NCBI GenBank assembly: GCA_016235765.1 | Contig: JACRIZ010000070.1 | Span: forward strand, 1 to 43,742 | Direction: 5' to 3' | Source of the DNA: Rhodocyclales bacterium | Lineage (GTDB): Bacteria; Pseudomonadota; Gammaproteobacteria; Burkholderiales; Rhodocyclaceae | DNA: 43,742 bases | Shown here: one piece after another, positions 18,026-26,270 of the stretch | Layout of the letters: every line of letters begins with the position of its first letter | Numbering within the stretch: the stretch's first letter is position 1 | Position numbers and translations under genes: made by a program | Notes under the pieces: generated by a model | The model's database searches: none | What the model saw: the letters and a program-made list of their open reading frames with translations, nothing else | Told to the model about the DNA's origin: nothing

Positions 18026-18651
18026 GATTTCCGCTCCATGTAGATGGCCAGTTTGATGGTGGCCTTGACTTGGGGTTCGGCGATCTTCTGTCGCTCGAAC
18101 TGCACGTGCTCGAGGGCTGCGGTCGGCACTTCCGCTGCGATACTCGCAAGGAAGCGCCGGATCCGCGGGTAGTCCGCCTTGATCGGCAACATGACCTGAA
18201 AGCGCCGCAAGTGCCCGTCCGTCTCCTCGGCGATACGGTATTCACCCTGCTGAAGCGAGATGCCCTGCGCCGCCGCGGCGGCGAAGACCTTCGCCAAGGT
18301 GTCGGTCAACTGGGTTTGTCGCGGGAACAGCCGGTAGAACTCGCCCATTTGCTGCCTGGCTGTCGCCACGCCGCCCGGCTTGCCGCCGGCCGCCCGCTCC
18401 ACCTCCCCGGCAATCGCGTTTACGCGTTCGCTGAGCTCGTCCACGCTGCTGTCGAGCGGCTGCAGGACCGACGCATAGAACCCGGCACAAGCCGTCAGCA
18501 GCCCGATGGCCACGATCCCGGGCGTCCCGAGGCGGTCCAGCCACTGGCGCGGATGTGCCTGCAACAGTGCCCGGATCCGCTGCGACCCGCCACTCTGCGG
18601 CGTCGCCTCGGCGGGCACCGATTCGGCCGGCAACGGTGCAAGCTCTCTCAT
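18022..18651 (-). CDS. PilO/GspM-like inner-membrane assembly protein
   Basis: About 209 residues: a cytoplasmic N-terminus of about 45, a transmembrane helix (GTPGIVAIGLLTACAGFYA, near 48-68), a coiled coil (SSVDELSERVNAIAGEVERA) and a ferredoxin-like C-terminal domain. This is the PilO/GspM plan. Together with the PilN-like and PilM-like products it should form the inner-membrane platform linking ATPase and secretin. ATG at 18651 overlaps the previous TGA, and its own TGA overlaps the next ATG, so translation is coupled on both sides. Confidence 0.85.
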   Translation of the reverse strand: MRELAPLPAESVPAEATPQSGGSQRIRALLQAHPRQWLDRLGTPGIVAIGLLTACAGFYASVLQPLDSSVDELSERVNAIAGEVERAAGGKPGGVATARQQMGEFYRLFPRQTQLTDTLAKVFAAAAAQGISLQQGEYRIAEETDGHLRRFQVMLPIKADYPRIRRFLASIAAEVPTAALEHVQFERQKIAEPQVKATIKLAIYMERKS

Positions 18652-19187
18652 GGCGTCTCTCTCCATGCGGCCACCAGGCTGAAGCGGACCGGCCGCTGCG
18701 GATCCGTGACCTGCTCCTGGTGGTTGCTGAGCGTCACCGACTCGAACATGGGCCGGCCTTCCAGCGTGCGGATGTAGTCGAACATCGCGGCGACATGCTT
18801 TGCTTCGCCCGATACCTTCAGCAGGCGCTTCTCGGCATCCGGCTCCATCGTCAGGAGTGCCACCTCGCCGGGCGCCGCCGACTCGATCGCAGCAAAGAGA
18901 TCGTCCCAAGGGAGGGTGATACGCCGCAGCACCTCGTTCGCCTTGGTCACCTCGCGCGCCCTTTGCTCGGCGTCCGGATTGCCGCGTTCGCCGAGCCTGA
19001 CGTCGTGCTGGCGGGCAAGCCGGTCCACGCGCTTTTCCAATGCCTCCCAGCCTTCGAACACCCCTGACAGGTACTCGTATTGACGCGCCAGTTGCGCGCC
19101 GATGCCTAGCGCCGCCAGCAGCAGGACCACCCCCAGCGTCGGGAACGGCCGGTAGGTCCTCTGGTAGTCGAGGTGAATGGCCCGCAT
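18648..19187 (-). CDS. PilN/GspL-C-like inner-membrane assembly protein
   Basis: A 179-residue protein with a short basic N-terminus, one transmembrane helix (TLGVVLLLAALGIGAQLA, about 17-34), a coiled-coil segment (about 45-80) and a periplasmic ferredoxin-like domain (LLTMEPDAEKRLLKVSGEAK). This is the architecture of PilN or the C-terminal half of GspL. It begins 4 nt after the PilM-like gene. Sequence conservation is low in this family, so the call rests on layout plus gene order M-N-O-P. Confidence 0.83.
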   Translation of the reverse strand: MRAIHLDYQRTYRPFPTLGVVLLLAALGIGAQLARQYEYLSGVFEGWEALEKRVDRLARQHDVRLGERGNPDAEQRAREVTKANEVLRRITLPWDDLFAAIESAAPGEVALLTMEPDAEKRLLKVSGEAKHVAAMFDYIRTLEGRPMFESVTLSNHQEQVTDPQRPVRFSLVAAWRETP

Positions 19188-19191
19188 GACC

Positions 19192-20028
19192 TCAGCTCCT
19201 CACGACCGCCAGGGGCCCGGCAGCATCGGCCTGGCTGATCGGCCAAGGATCCCGAAGTTCATGCAGGCGCAGCGGCAGGGAAAGCGGTGCGCTCGGCACG
19301 GTGCCGAGGCGCAACCACAGGAATGCATCGGCAGGCATTTCGTCGAGTTCGGCCAGGCAGGCCTCCCGCTCGAGCAGGGCCGGCAGGTCTGCCGCCCAGT
19401 GCGCGTCGACGCGCAGGCTGCGCAGGCGGACGAGGTTGCCCCGGTCCAACAGTCCCAGGCACAGCATGCCCGGCTCGACCAGGATCAGCCAGGCCGGCTG
19501 TCGGTCCAGCAGCCGACGGTGTTCGTTGCACACGGCCATCAGCCGCGGCTGGACCGAATCCAGGCGCATGCCGAGCGTCGTCATGACGCTGCGCAAGTCC
19601 TCGATCAGGCTACGCTCGATGCCGCTGGCCAGCCGCAGCGGCAGATCCGACGCCGGGCTGGCGCGCAGTTCCCAGCGCTCCGCGGCGTCGCCATAGACTT
19701 CCTGAAAACAATGCCGGACGACGGCGGCATCGTCCTCGGGACCGAGCCGACTGCTGTGCGGAACCAGCAGATAGCGAACCAGGCTGTTGGCCAGCACCAC
19801 CGTGGCGCGGCAGCGTTGCCGATCCTCGACCGTCGCCAGCGCCGACGCCATGACCTGCAGCGCCGCTTCGTGCTTGCTGCGTCCGGCGGTGCCGAAGGCC
19901 CGCAGGATGCGGCGGTCGAGCAGTTGCGTACCGATGCCCTTCAGCGACACTCTGGCGCCTCGCCGCTCGACGATCACCTGGTCGGGCGCAAGGGAAACCT
20001 GAATCTGGTCAGGAAACAAGCGTGACAC
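19192..20028 (-). CDS. PilM/GspL-N-like cytoplasmic assembly protein
   Basis: About 278 residues, no signal peptide or membrane helix. It has an actin-like fold character (IQVSLAPDQVIVERR start, ATVVLANSLVRYLLVP, and the LDSVQPRLMAVCNEHR segment) and is smaller than typical PilM. The expected role is to bridge GspE ATPase to the PilN-like protein. The start is GTG at 20028, nested 20 nt inside the end of the gspE gene. Identification leans on gene order and is moderately sure. Confidence 0.78.
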   Translation of the reverse strand: MSRLFPDQIQVSLAPDQVIVERRGARVSLKGIGTQLLDRRILRAFGTAGRSKHEAALQVMASALATVEDRQRCRATVVLANSLVRYLLVPHSSRLGPEDDAAVVRHCFQEVYGDAAERWELRASPASDLPLRLASGIERSLIEDLRSVMTTLGMRLDSVQPRLMAVCNEHRRLLDRQPAWLILVEPGMLCLGLLDRGNLVRLRSLRVDAHWAADLPALLEREACLAELDEMPADAFLWLRLGTVPSAPLSLPLRLHELRDPWPISQADAAGPLAVVRS

Positions 20029-21697
20029 GATTGATCTCCTGGAGAGTGGTTTCGCCCGCGCGCATCAATGCAATGGCGCTCTCGCGCAGGAAGTGCGTGC
20101 CGTTCTCCCGTGCCGCCTCGCGGATCAGGCGCACCGGCTGGCGGCCGATGATGAGTTCGCGAATCTGGTCGTTGAGGATCAGCACCTCGGCAATTGCCTT
20201 GCGCCCGCGAAATCCGGTGCCGTGGCATTGCCCGCAGCCCCGGCCGGCACGGTGGCCGAGGACGTCGGTCGGCTGGAGTCCGGAATCGACGACCAACTGT
20301 TCGGGCGGCGCATCTTCGACGCTGCAATGCGGGCAGTTGATCCGCACCAGTCTCTGGGCCAGCACGCCATTCATCGCGGACACGAAACTGTAGGGATCGA
20401 CGCCCATGTGTATGAAGCGGCCGATGACGTCGAAGACGTTGTTGGCGTGCACCGTCGTAAAGACCAGGTGACCGGTCAAGGCCGACTGGATGGCGATCTG
20501 GGCGGTTTCCGGATCGCGGATCTCGCCAACCATGATCTTGTCCGGATCATGGCGCAGGATGGACCGCAGGCCACGCGCGAACGTCAGTCCCTTCTTCTCG
20601 TTTACGGGAATCTGCAGGACGCCCGGCAGTTGATACTCGACCGGATCCTCGATGGTGATGATCTTGTCCTGGCCGTTGTTGATCTCGCTGATCGCGGCGT
20701 ACAGCGTCGTCGTCTTGCCGCTGCCGGTCGGTCCGGTGACCAGCAACATGCCGTGCGCCTCCGCCGACAGGCGGCGCACGGCGGCCATCGAGGCTGGATC
20801 AAAGCCGAGGTAGTCCAGCCGGAGGCCCTTGATCTGGTCGGTAACCGCCTGCTTGTCGAGTATCCGCAGTACCGAGTCCTCGCCGAAAATGCAGGGCATG
20901 ATGGAGACGCGGAAATCGACTTCCTTGCCGTTGGCCGCCACCTTGAAGCGCCCATCCTGCGGAACGCGGCGCTCGGAAATGTCCAGGTCGGACATCACCT
21001 TGATCCGGGAGATGACCTGTTCGGCGAGATCCACCCCACCGACGTCGCCGACCGCGCGCAGCACGCCGTCGATGCGGTACTTGATCGTCAGGCCGGCCGG
21101 CCCGCTCTCGAGGTGGATGTCGCTCGCGCCGGCCCGCAGCGCGTCGTAGATCGTCGAGTGCACCAGCTTGACCACGGGACTGGTGTCCTCGCTGATGCTC
21201 TTGAACGACAGTTGTTCGATGCCCCCGGTTCCGCCTTGACCCTGCTCCGCGAGTTCGGCCACGCTGTCCATCGCACGCAGGGTTGCCTCGTGACGGGCCA
21301 GATAAGCGGCGATATCCTTGCGATGGGCGACACACCAGCGGAAGTCCTCCGCGATCTGCTCCTCCGCCCAGGCGCACAGGCGGGTGTCGAACGGATCGCC
21401 GATCACGAGATAGAGGGCGCCCTGTGTGTCGCGCAGGGCCAGGCACTCGCGCTGGAGCGCGGCAGCGAAAGGCAGCACGTCGAACGCCGGTGCAAGGCGA
21501 TAGATGGCGTCGATATCGAGGGCGTGGTAGCGCAGCTTGCGGCCCAGCGCGCGCACGAAGGCATCGGGATCCAGCCCCGACAGTTCCTCGAGCTGTCCGA
21601 CGAGCTTGCGCTCATCGGTCACCGCAGTGCGCGCCCGACGGATCGCCTGCGGGCTGAAGTACGATTCCTCGCCGGCGGGAAGATCGGACATGTTCAT
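20009..21697 (-). CDS. gspE: Type II secretion / type IV pilus assembly ATPase
   Basis: A 562-residue hexameric ATPase that powers pseudopilus assembly. It has an N-terminal MshE/GspE_N-like domain (about 40-170), then the catalytic part: DIHLESG near 222, Walker A GPTGSGKTT near 318-326, Asp box ITIEDPVEYQLPG, and Walker B/His box MVGEIRDPETAQ and LVFTTVHANN. A zinc-binding pair CPHC (near 454) and CGQCHGTGF (near 485) is typical of GspE/PilB. ATG at 21697 is chosen because it overlaps the gspF TGA as ATGA. All key residues are present. Confidence 0.96.
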   Translation of the reverse strand: MNMSDLPAGEESYFSPQAIRRARTAVTDERKLVGQLEELSGLDPDAFVRALGRKLRYHALDIDAIYRLAPAFDVLPFAAALQRECLALRDTQGALYLVIGDPFDTRLCAWAEEQIAEDFRWCVAHRKDIAAYLARHEATLRAMDSVAELAEQGQGGTGGIEQLSFKSISEDTSPVVKLVHSTIYDALRAGASDIHLESGPAGLTIKYRIDGVLRAVGDVGGVDLAEQVISRIKVMSDLDISERRVPQDGRFKVAANGKEVDFRVSIMPCIFGEDSVLRILDKQAVTDQIKGLRLDYLGFDPASMAAVRRLSAEAHGMLLVTGPTGSGKTTTLYAAISEINNGQDKIITIEDPVEYQLPGVLQIPVNEKKGLTFARGLRSILRHDPDKIMVGEIRDPETAQIAIQSALTGHLVFTTVHANNVFDVIGRFIHMGVDPYSFVSAMNGVLAQRLVRINCPHCSVEDAPPEQLVVDSGLQPTDVLGHRAGRGCGQCHGTGFRGRKAIAEVLILNDQIRELIIGRQPVRLIREAARENGTHFLRESAIALMRAGETTLQEINRVTLVS

Positions 21698-22884
21698 TGT
21701 ATGGTCCCCGCGAGATCGAAAATCGGGAAATACATGAGCAGGACGATGAGACCGATCACGCCGCCGATGAAGACCATCAGCAAGGGCTCGAACAGGCGGG
21801 TGAAACTCTCGACCCAGCGCGCCGTCTCGTCTTCGTGGAACTCGGCGATGCGCTCCATCATGTCCCCCATTTGCCCGGTCCGTTCGCCCACCATCAGCAG
21901 GCGGAAGGCGACGGACGTCGTCAGTTGGTGGCGTTCCATCGCCCGCGAGATCGGCTGGCCCTCGCGAATGTCCGCAGTCGCCCGGACCAGTTGCATGCGC
22001 AGCGTTCCATGCAGCAGATCCATCGCCATCTGCAGCGCCGCGACGATCGGCATGCCACCCCGCAGCAGCATGCCCAGCGAACGGTAGAAGCGGGCCAACT
22101 GGTAGTCGTGCATGCGCGCACCGACGGCCGGCAGAAGCCAGAGCAGCCGCAACAGGCGTTGCCGCGACGCCGGCCGGATCACCGCGGCGGCGGCAAGCGC
22201 GACGAAGAGCACGAAGCCGCCCAGGGCCGCGTAGGTATGGTCGGCGATGAACTGGCCCCAGTGCATCAGCCAGCGCGACAGCATGGGCAGGTCGCGCCCG
22301 ACGTCCGCATAGATGTGGCTGAAGCGCGGCACCACGAAGCCGAGCATGAACAGCGCGACGAGCCCGCCGACGATGCCGAGCAACATCGGATAGATCGAGG
22401 CGCTGACAACCTGGCGGCGCACGCGATCGACCTGGAGCTGGTAGGCGACGTAGCGCGCGAGCGCCTCCGCCACGGCGCCGGTCTTTTCGCTCGCCTGGAT
22501 GCTGGCGATGAACAGCGCCGGAATGTCCCCGGTGCATTGTCGCAGCGCCTGCGAAAACGGCAATCCCTGCTGCAGCGACTGGACGATGCGGGCCAGCGTC
22601 GCCCGGTTCTCGGCCCGCTGTTCCCGATCGGCGAGCGTTGCCACGGCTTCGGTCAGCGTCAGCCCAGCCTGCAGCAGGAATTGCAGTTCCTGGCTGAACT
22701 GGACCAGCGGGAAACCGGCACTCGGCAGCGACGGCAGGCGCCAGCCCTTTCGGGCAGAGCGCACCGAGATGACCTTGTAGCCCTGCGCGGCCGCCTGGCG
22801 CGCGGCTTCTGCGGCATCGCCGGCTTCCAGCGCCAACGCCGTCAGTCCGCTCATTCCCCGCATTGCCGTGATCTCGAAGCGCAT
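21694..22884 (-). CDS. gspF: Type II secretion inner-membrane platform protein
   Basis: A 396-residue GspF/PilC protein with two homologous cytoplasmic helical domains, each followed by membrane segments (about 165-190, 218-238 and 370-390). Motifs: FSQELQFLLQAGLTLTEAV, GLPFSQALRQ, PALFIASIQASEKTG in the first half, and LGMLLRGGMPIVAALQMA, GQPISRAM, LLMVGERTGQMGDMM in the second. It couples ATPase movement to pseudopilin insertion. ATG at 22884 is 13 nt after the gspG stop. Confidence 0.95.
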   Translation of the reverse strand: MRFEITAMRGMSGLTALALEAGDAAEAARQAAAQGYKVISVRSARKGWRLPSLPSAGFPLVQFSQELQFLLQAGLTLTEAVATLADREQRAENRATLARIVQSLQQGLPFSQALRQCTGDIPALFIASIQASEKTGAVAEALARYVAYQLQVDRVRRQVVSASIYPMLLGIVGGLVALFMLGFVVPRFSHIYADVGRDLPMLSRWLMHWGQFIADHTYAALGGFVLFVALAAAAVIRPASRQRLLRLLWLLPAVGARMHDYQLARFYRSLGMLLRGGMPIVAALQMAMDLLHGTLRMQLVRATADIREGQPISRAMERHQLTTSVAFRLLMVGERTGQMGDMMERIAEFHEDETARWVESFTRLFEPLLMVFIGGVIGLIVLLMYFPIFDLAGTIQ

Positions 22885-22897
22885 GACTCCGGATTCC

Positions 22898-23344
22898 TCA
22901 CCAGTTGGTAATGTCGGCCGCCTCGCCGGTACCGCCCGGCTGACGGTCCTTGCCGTATGAAACGAGGTCGATTTCGCCGTGCTGCCCGGGCACGGTCATC
23001 ATGTAGGGGCTGCCCCAGGGATCCGGCGGGACCGCCCGCTTGAGGTAGGGGCCGTCCCACCTGGGTTCGCTGGCGGGACGCTCGACGAGGGCCACCAGTC
23101 CCTGTTCCATGGTCGGATAGTGACCGACGTCCAGGCGGTACTGATCCAGGGCCTTCTCCAGTGCGTCCATCTGGGCGCGTGCCGCCTTGATCTCGGACTT
23201 GCCCACCTGGGAAAAATAGCGCGGCGCGACGAAGCCGGCCAGCATGCCGATGATGACCATCACCACCAGCAGTTCAAGCAAGGTGAAGCCCGCGTCCCCT
23301 GCCGCGCGCCTGCCATGGTCCTTCTTCATCGTGCCAAGTGCCAT
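22898..23344 (-). CDS. gspG: Major pseudopilin GspG
   Basis: About 148 residues, first gene of the secretion operon. The prepilin leader GDAGFTLLELLVVMVIIGML carries Glu5. The mature protein has APRYFSQVGKSEIKAARAQM, LDQYRLDVGHYPTMEQGL and the GspG ending SYGKDRQPGG...ADITNW, whose Asp residues bind calcium in known GspG. ATG at 23344 is preferred because a strong GGAGGGG lies 7 nt upstream; an in-frame ATG at 23383 lacks one. The ordinary GspG ending supports true type II secretion rather than pilus function. Confidence 0.95.
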   Translation of the reverse strand: MALGTMKKDHGRRAAGDAGFTLLELLVVMVIIGMLAGFVAPRYFSQVGKSEIKAARAQMDALEKALDQYRLDVGHYPTMEQGLVALVERPASEPRWDGPYLKRAVPPDPWGSPYMMTVPGQHGEIDLVSYGKDRQPGGTGEAADITNW

Positions 23345-23405
23345 GCTGCATCCCCTCCATCCGCTACTTGCGCCGGCCCGCACCGAGTACGGTCGATTTG
23401 GTATT

Positions 23406-23508
23406 TCAGCGCTATCAGCTTAATGAGGGACCGCGTAGTTGGCGCTGAGGGAGGGACCCTATTCCCCGCTACCTTAAACACTGTATTTTTTGCCGGGGTC
23501 CGGACCCC
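23406..23508. promoter_or_regulatory. Repeat-rich divergent control region, gspG / transglycosylase
   Basis: Within the 281-bp gap 23345-23625: a perfect 14-bp palindrome GGGGTCCGGACCCC (23495-23508); GAGGGACC repeated at 23425-23432 and 23451-23458; and TCAGCGC/GCGCTGA arms (23406-23412 and 23442-23448). Clustered, related GGACC elements between divergent genes suggest operator sites, regulator unknown. No strong sigma-70 promoter could be picked with confidence. Confidence 0.45.
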
Positions 23509-23625
23509 ATGGGCATCTCTACCATCCCCACTGCCGGCAGTTAGGGGGAATTGCCCATTGCTCCCGGTTTCATATTTCCGTAGCGTTAGTCCAAATGGAT
23601 CAACAGGTGACTCGCGGAGGCGTCG

Positions 23626-24246
23626 GTGACCAGCATCTGGAAGCTCGCCGTTTTGCAGCTTTGTGGTTTCGGTGCCTGCATGGCCGCCGAGTCGCCTATC
23701 TACGCGCTCACCGAGACCGACGGTTCCGTGATCCTCAGCACAGTTCCTGCCGACGACCGCTATGCGCTGCTGGTCGGTGAGAAGCCAGCCCCGGTCCAGG
23801 CTACGGTCGCGGCAACGGGCATCGCGGTGCGCCGCACCCGGTACAACGGCCTCATCGACAGTGTCGCCAGCCAATATGGCCTGCAGAGCGAATTGCTGCA
23901 TGCGGTCATTGCCGTCGAGTCCGGCTACGATCCCTACGCGCGCTCGCGCAAGGGCGCCGGCGGCCTCATGCAGTTGATGCCCGGCACCGCCAAGCGCTAC
24001 GGGGTCACCGATGCCCTGGATCCGGAACAGAACATCCACGGCGGCGCGCGCTACCTGCGCGACCTGATGCGTTTGTTCAACGGCGACCTGAGCCTGGTAT
24101 TGGCCGCCTACAACGCCGGCGAAAATGCCGTCCGGCGCAACCGGAATCGCATTCCCCAGTACCGCGAGACCGTGGAATATGTGCCGAAGGTGCTCACCCA
24201 CTACCGGCGCAATCTCGGCCGTCAGCCGGGACGGACCGTGCGGTGA
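23626..24246 (+). CDS. Lytic transglycosylase (SLT family)
   Basis: A 206-residue exported enzyme that cleaves peptidoglycan to 1,6-anhydro-muropeptides. Signal peptide about 1-21 (LAVLQLCGFGACMAA). The SLT domain spans about 80-195: catalytic Glu in HAVIAVESGYDP, GAGGLMQLMPGTAKRYG, NIHGGARYLRDLM and LAAYNAGENAV. An N-terminal DUF4124-like stretch (YALTETDGSVILSTVP) precedes it. The start is GTG at 23626 with GGAGG upstream. It is divergent from the secretion operon, so a job in opening the wall for that machine is plausible. It overlaps the receiver gene as GTGA. Confidence 0.92.
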   Translation: MTSIWKLAVLQLCGFGACMAAESPIYALTETDGSVILSTVPADDRYALLVGEKPAPVQATVAATGIAVRRTRYNGLIDSVASQYGLQSELLHAVIAVESGYDPYARSRKGAGGLMQLMPGTAKRYGVTDALDPEQNIHGGARYLRDLMRLFNGDLSLVLAAYNAGENAVRRNRNRIPQYRETVEYVPKVLTHYRRNLGRQPGRTVR

Positions 24247-24644
24247 AGCCGCCGGCGGTGGTCTACCCGTGTGCGATCAGCACATTGCTGGTCGATGACA
24301 GCGATGTCTTTCGCCAGTCGCTGCGGCGGTTGCTGAACAAGCACTTCCCGACGATGCAGATAGACGAGGCGGCTACCGGCGCGGAAGCCCTGCGCCAGCA
24401 CCGCGAACATGCGCTGGTCTTCATGGACATCCGTTTGCCCGACAGCAGCGGACTCGAGCTGACCCGGCGCCTGAAGGCCGAGAATCCCGCGACTGCAGTT
24501 TGCGTCGTCACCCAGTTCGACATGCCCGAGTATCGGGAAGCGGCCAGCCGCAGCGGTGCCAGCGGCTTCATGTTGAAGGACGGCCTCACCGAGCAGGCCC
24601 TAATCGGCATGGTGCGGTCGGTACTGGACGACCTGAAGGCCTAG
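24243..24644 (+). CDS. Stand-alone response-regulator receiver protein
   Basis: A 133-residue single receiver domain with no output domain. The acidic pair is DD at 18-19, the phospho-acceptor Asp62 lies in LVFMDIRLPD, Thr and Lys signature residues are present (VVTQFD, FMLKDG). The receiver resembles NarL-type receivers, so it may be a truncated NarL regulator or a phospho-sink. GTG at 24243 overlaps the transglycosylase stop as GTGA. Its stop shares CTAG with the cytochrome-fusion gene opposite. Kinase partner unknown; the kinase at 40958 lacks an adjacent regulator. Confidence 0.88.
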   Translation: MKPPAVVYPCAISTLLVDDSDVFRQSLRRLLNKHFPTMQIDEAATGAEALRQHREHALVFMDIRLPDSSGLELTRRLKAENPATAVCVVTQFDMPEYREAASRSGASGFMLKDGLTEQALIGMVRSVLDDLKA

Positions 24645-26257
24645 GGAACGGTCCAGGGACCGGCCTGAGTCAGCGCACCGCCACGCAGCCGGCCCAGGTA
24701 GGCGCCCTTCGATGCAAAGCGCTGGCCGGGACCGAGTTCGGCCAGGGGAAACGCGCCGGTGGCCAGGGAGCGGTTGGCGCCGTGCTCGATGCGCTCGATC
24801 AGGTACTCCTGGGAGTAGTTGTTGGCCAGTTGGGTAATGGCATCGCCGGCCATGCTCGCCGCAAAATAGGTGTTGGCCTGCGCGCGCTGGTTCCCCTCCC
24901 CGATGCCGCGCGCCGTGATCCATTGGCGCACCCGGTCAAGGGGCGGCTCGCCCACCGTCGGCAAGGCAAACGGCCAAACCACCAACAGGCGATCCTCCAT
25001 CCGTGGTGCCAGCGCCGGCGGCGCTTCCCCCAGCAGCGTACCGGACGCCAGCAGCAGGGCATTGGCCGGCAAGTCGTTCGCGCCGAGTTGCGCCAGGTCG
25101 GCCCCCTCTAGCCAGAGGATCACGGCAGCGGGCTTCGTCGCACGCACGCCGTCCAGCACGGTATTCATTCTGTCGCCCGGCCGCAGCACCTTCTCCACGA
25201 CCTCGCCCTTGCCTCGCGCCCGCCACGCTTCCCGGAAGGCGTCGGCGGCAGCACCGGCGCGGAACGCGTCATGCCGAATCTGGACGACCGATCCACTCAC
25301 GCCCTGCTCGGCCAGATGGCGGACCATGACGTCGGCTTCCAGCAGCAGGCCCCGCGAGAGATAGAGCGTGTAGCTGCCTGGTTCCGATCGACCCGGCAGA
25401 TCGACGTTGGGGAAGAGGCAGGGCAACTCCTGCCGCTCGCAGAAATCATGCACCGGGCGCCAGTCGCCTCCGGCGCCGCTGAGCACTGAGAACACCGGCT
25501 GCGCGCCGAGGTATCGATCCAGTTGGGCCTGCCAGGTTTCGGGACCGCCGGTGAGCTCCCAGACATGCAGCGTCCAGCGCCGCCAGTCGACATGCATGCT
25601 CTCTATACCGGCCTGTCGGCGATGGCTCTCCGAACGCGTACCGGCATTGTGCGTATCGACCATGGCCGTCAGCACGCGCAGCGTCGCCTCGCGCACGCGC
25701 GGCTCGGCATCCGGGGCGATGATGGTCGCGAAGTGGATGTCGGTATCGGTCACGCCGGGCGCGGGGCGCAAGGCCACGCTGGTCAGATAGGCGCGCAAGG
25801 CCGCGATCGCCTGAGTGTCGAGCTGGTAGCGCGGCATCAAGGGGTTCAGCGTCCGCCCGTCGATGCTGGCGCCCTCGCGCAGCGCCCTGTCGAAAGCCTC
25901 GTCGGTGTACTGCAACTGCCTGACGCGCACGAAGCGCGGACGGGCATAGCGGCGCGTGTTCTCCTGGCCGGCGAAGAAGCCGGGGACGGTGAGCGGGCGG
26001 ATGACGTTCTGCCCTTCGGCGGCGCCCAGTCCGCTCTTGCGGTGGCACGTGGCGCAAGCGGCCTGGCGGCCACGGGTCTGCACCCCGCCGGCGACCGTTG
26101 CGACCACCGGTTCGCCCGAGGGCAGGATGCCGTCCCGGTACAGGCGCTTGCCTTGGAGCTCAAGGTCGGCGTCCTGTGCTGCCACCGGCACGCCGCCGAA
26201 CAGGCCGGCCAGGCCCGCCAGCAGCAGTGCGTTCAGACAGCCTTGCCGCAGATCCAC
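24641..26257 (-). CDS. Cytochrome c fused to a periplasmic-binding (type 1) domain
   Basis: About 538 residues with a signal peptide (LNALLLAGLAGLFGGVPVAA, cut near 27). The N-terminal part (about 35-165) is a mono-haem cytochrome c: CATCH at 68-72 and a probable axial Met141 in LNPLMPRY. The rest (about 170-538) resembles ABC-type amino-acid/urea binding proteins (DADVMVRHLAEQGVSGSV and AAVILWLEGADLAQ regions). The start is uncertain; GTG at 26257, 13 nt after the SCO stop, is chosen because it begins the signal peptide. A ligand-sensing electron carrier is an inference. Last gene of the oxidase block. Confidence 0.82.
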   Translation of the reverse strand: MDLRQGCLNALLLAGLAGLFGGVPVAAQDADLELQGKRLYRDGILPSGEPVVATVAGGVQTRGRQAACATCHRKSGLGAAEGQNVIRPLTVPGFFAGQENTRRYARPRFVRVRQLQYTDEAFDRALREGASIDGRTLNPLMPRYQLDTQAIAALRAYLTSVALRPAPGVTDTDIHFATIIAPDAEPRVREATLRVLTAMVDTHNAGTRSESHRRQAGIESMHVDWRRWTLHVWELTGGPETWQAQLDRYLGAQPVFSVLSGAGGDWRPVHDFCERQELPCLFPNVDLPGRSEPGSYTLYLSRGLLLEADVMVRHLAEQGVSGSVVQIRHDAFRAGAAADAFREAWRARGKGEVVEKVLRPGDRMNTVLDGVRATKPAAVILWLEGADLAQLGANDLPANALLLASGTLLGEAPPALAPRMEDRLLVVWPFALPTVGEPPLDRVRQWITARGIGEGNQRAQANTYFAASMAGDAITQLANNYSQEYLIERIEHGANRSLATGAFPLAELGPGQRFASKGAYLGRLRGGALTQAGPWTVP

Positions 26258-26270
26258 GTCGCCATGCCGC

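Noticed and set aside
20009-22537. An 842-residue GspE with a long extra N-terminus.
   Set aside because: The extension is an alternative frame of gspF; the ATG at 21697 overlapping the gspF stop gives a normal-length GspE.
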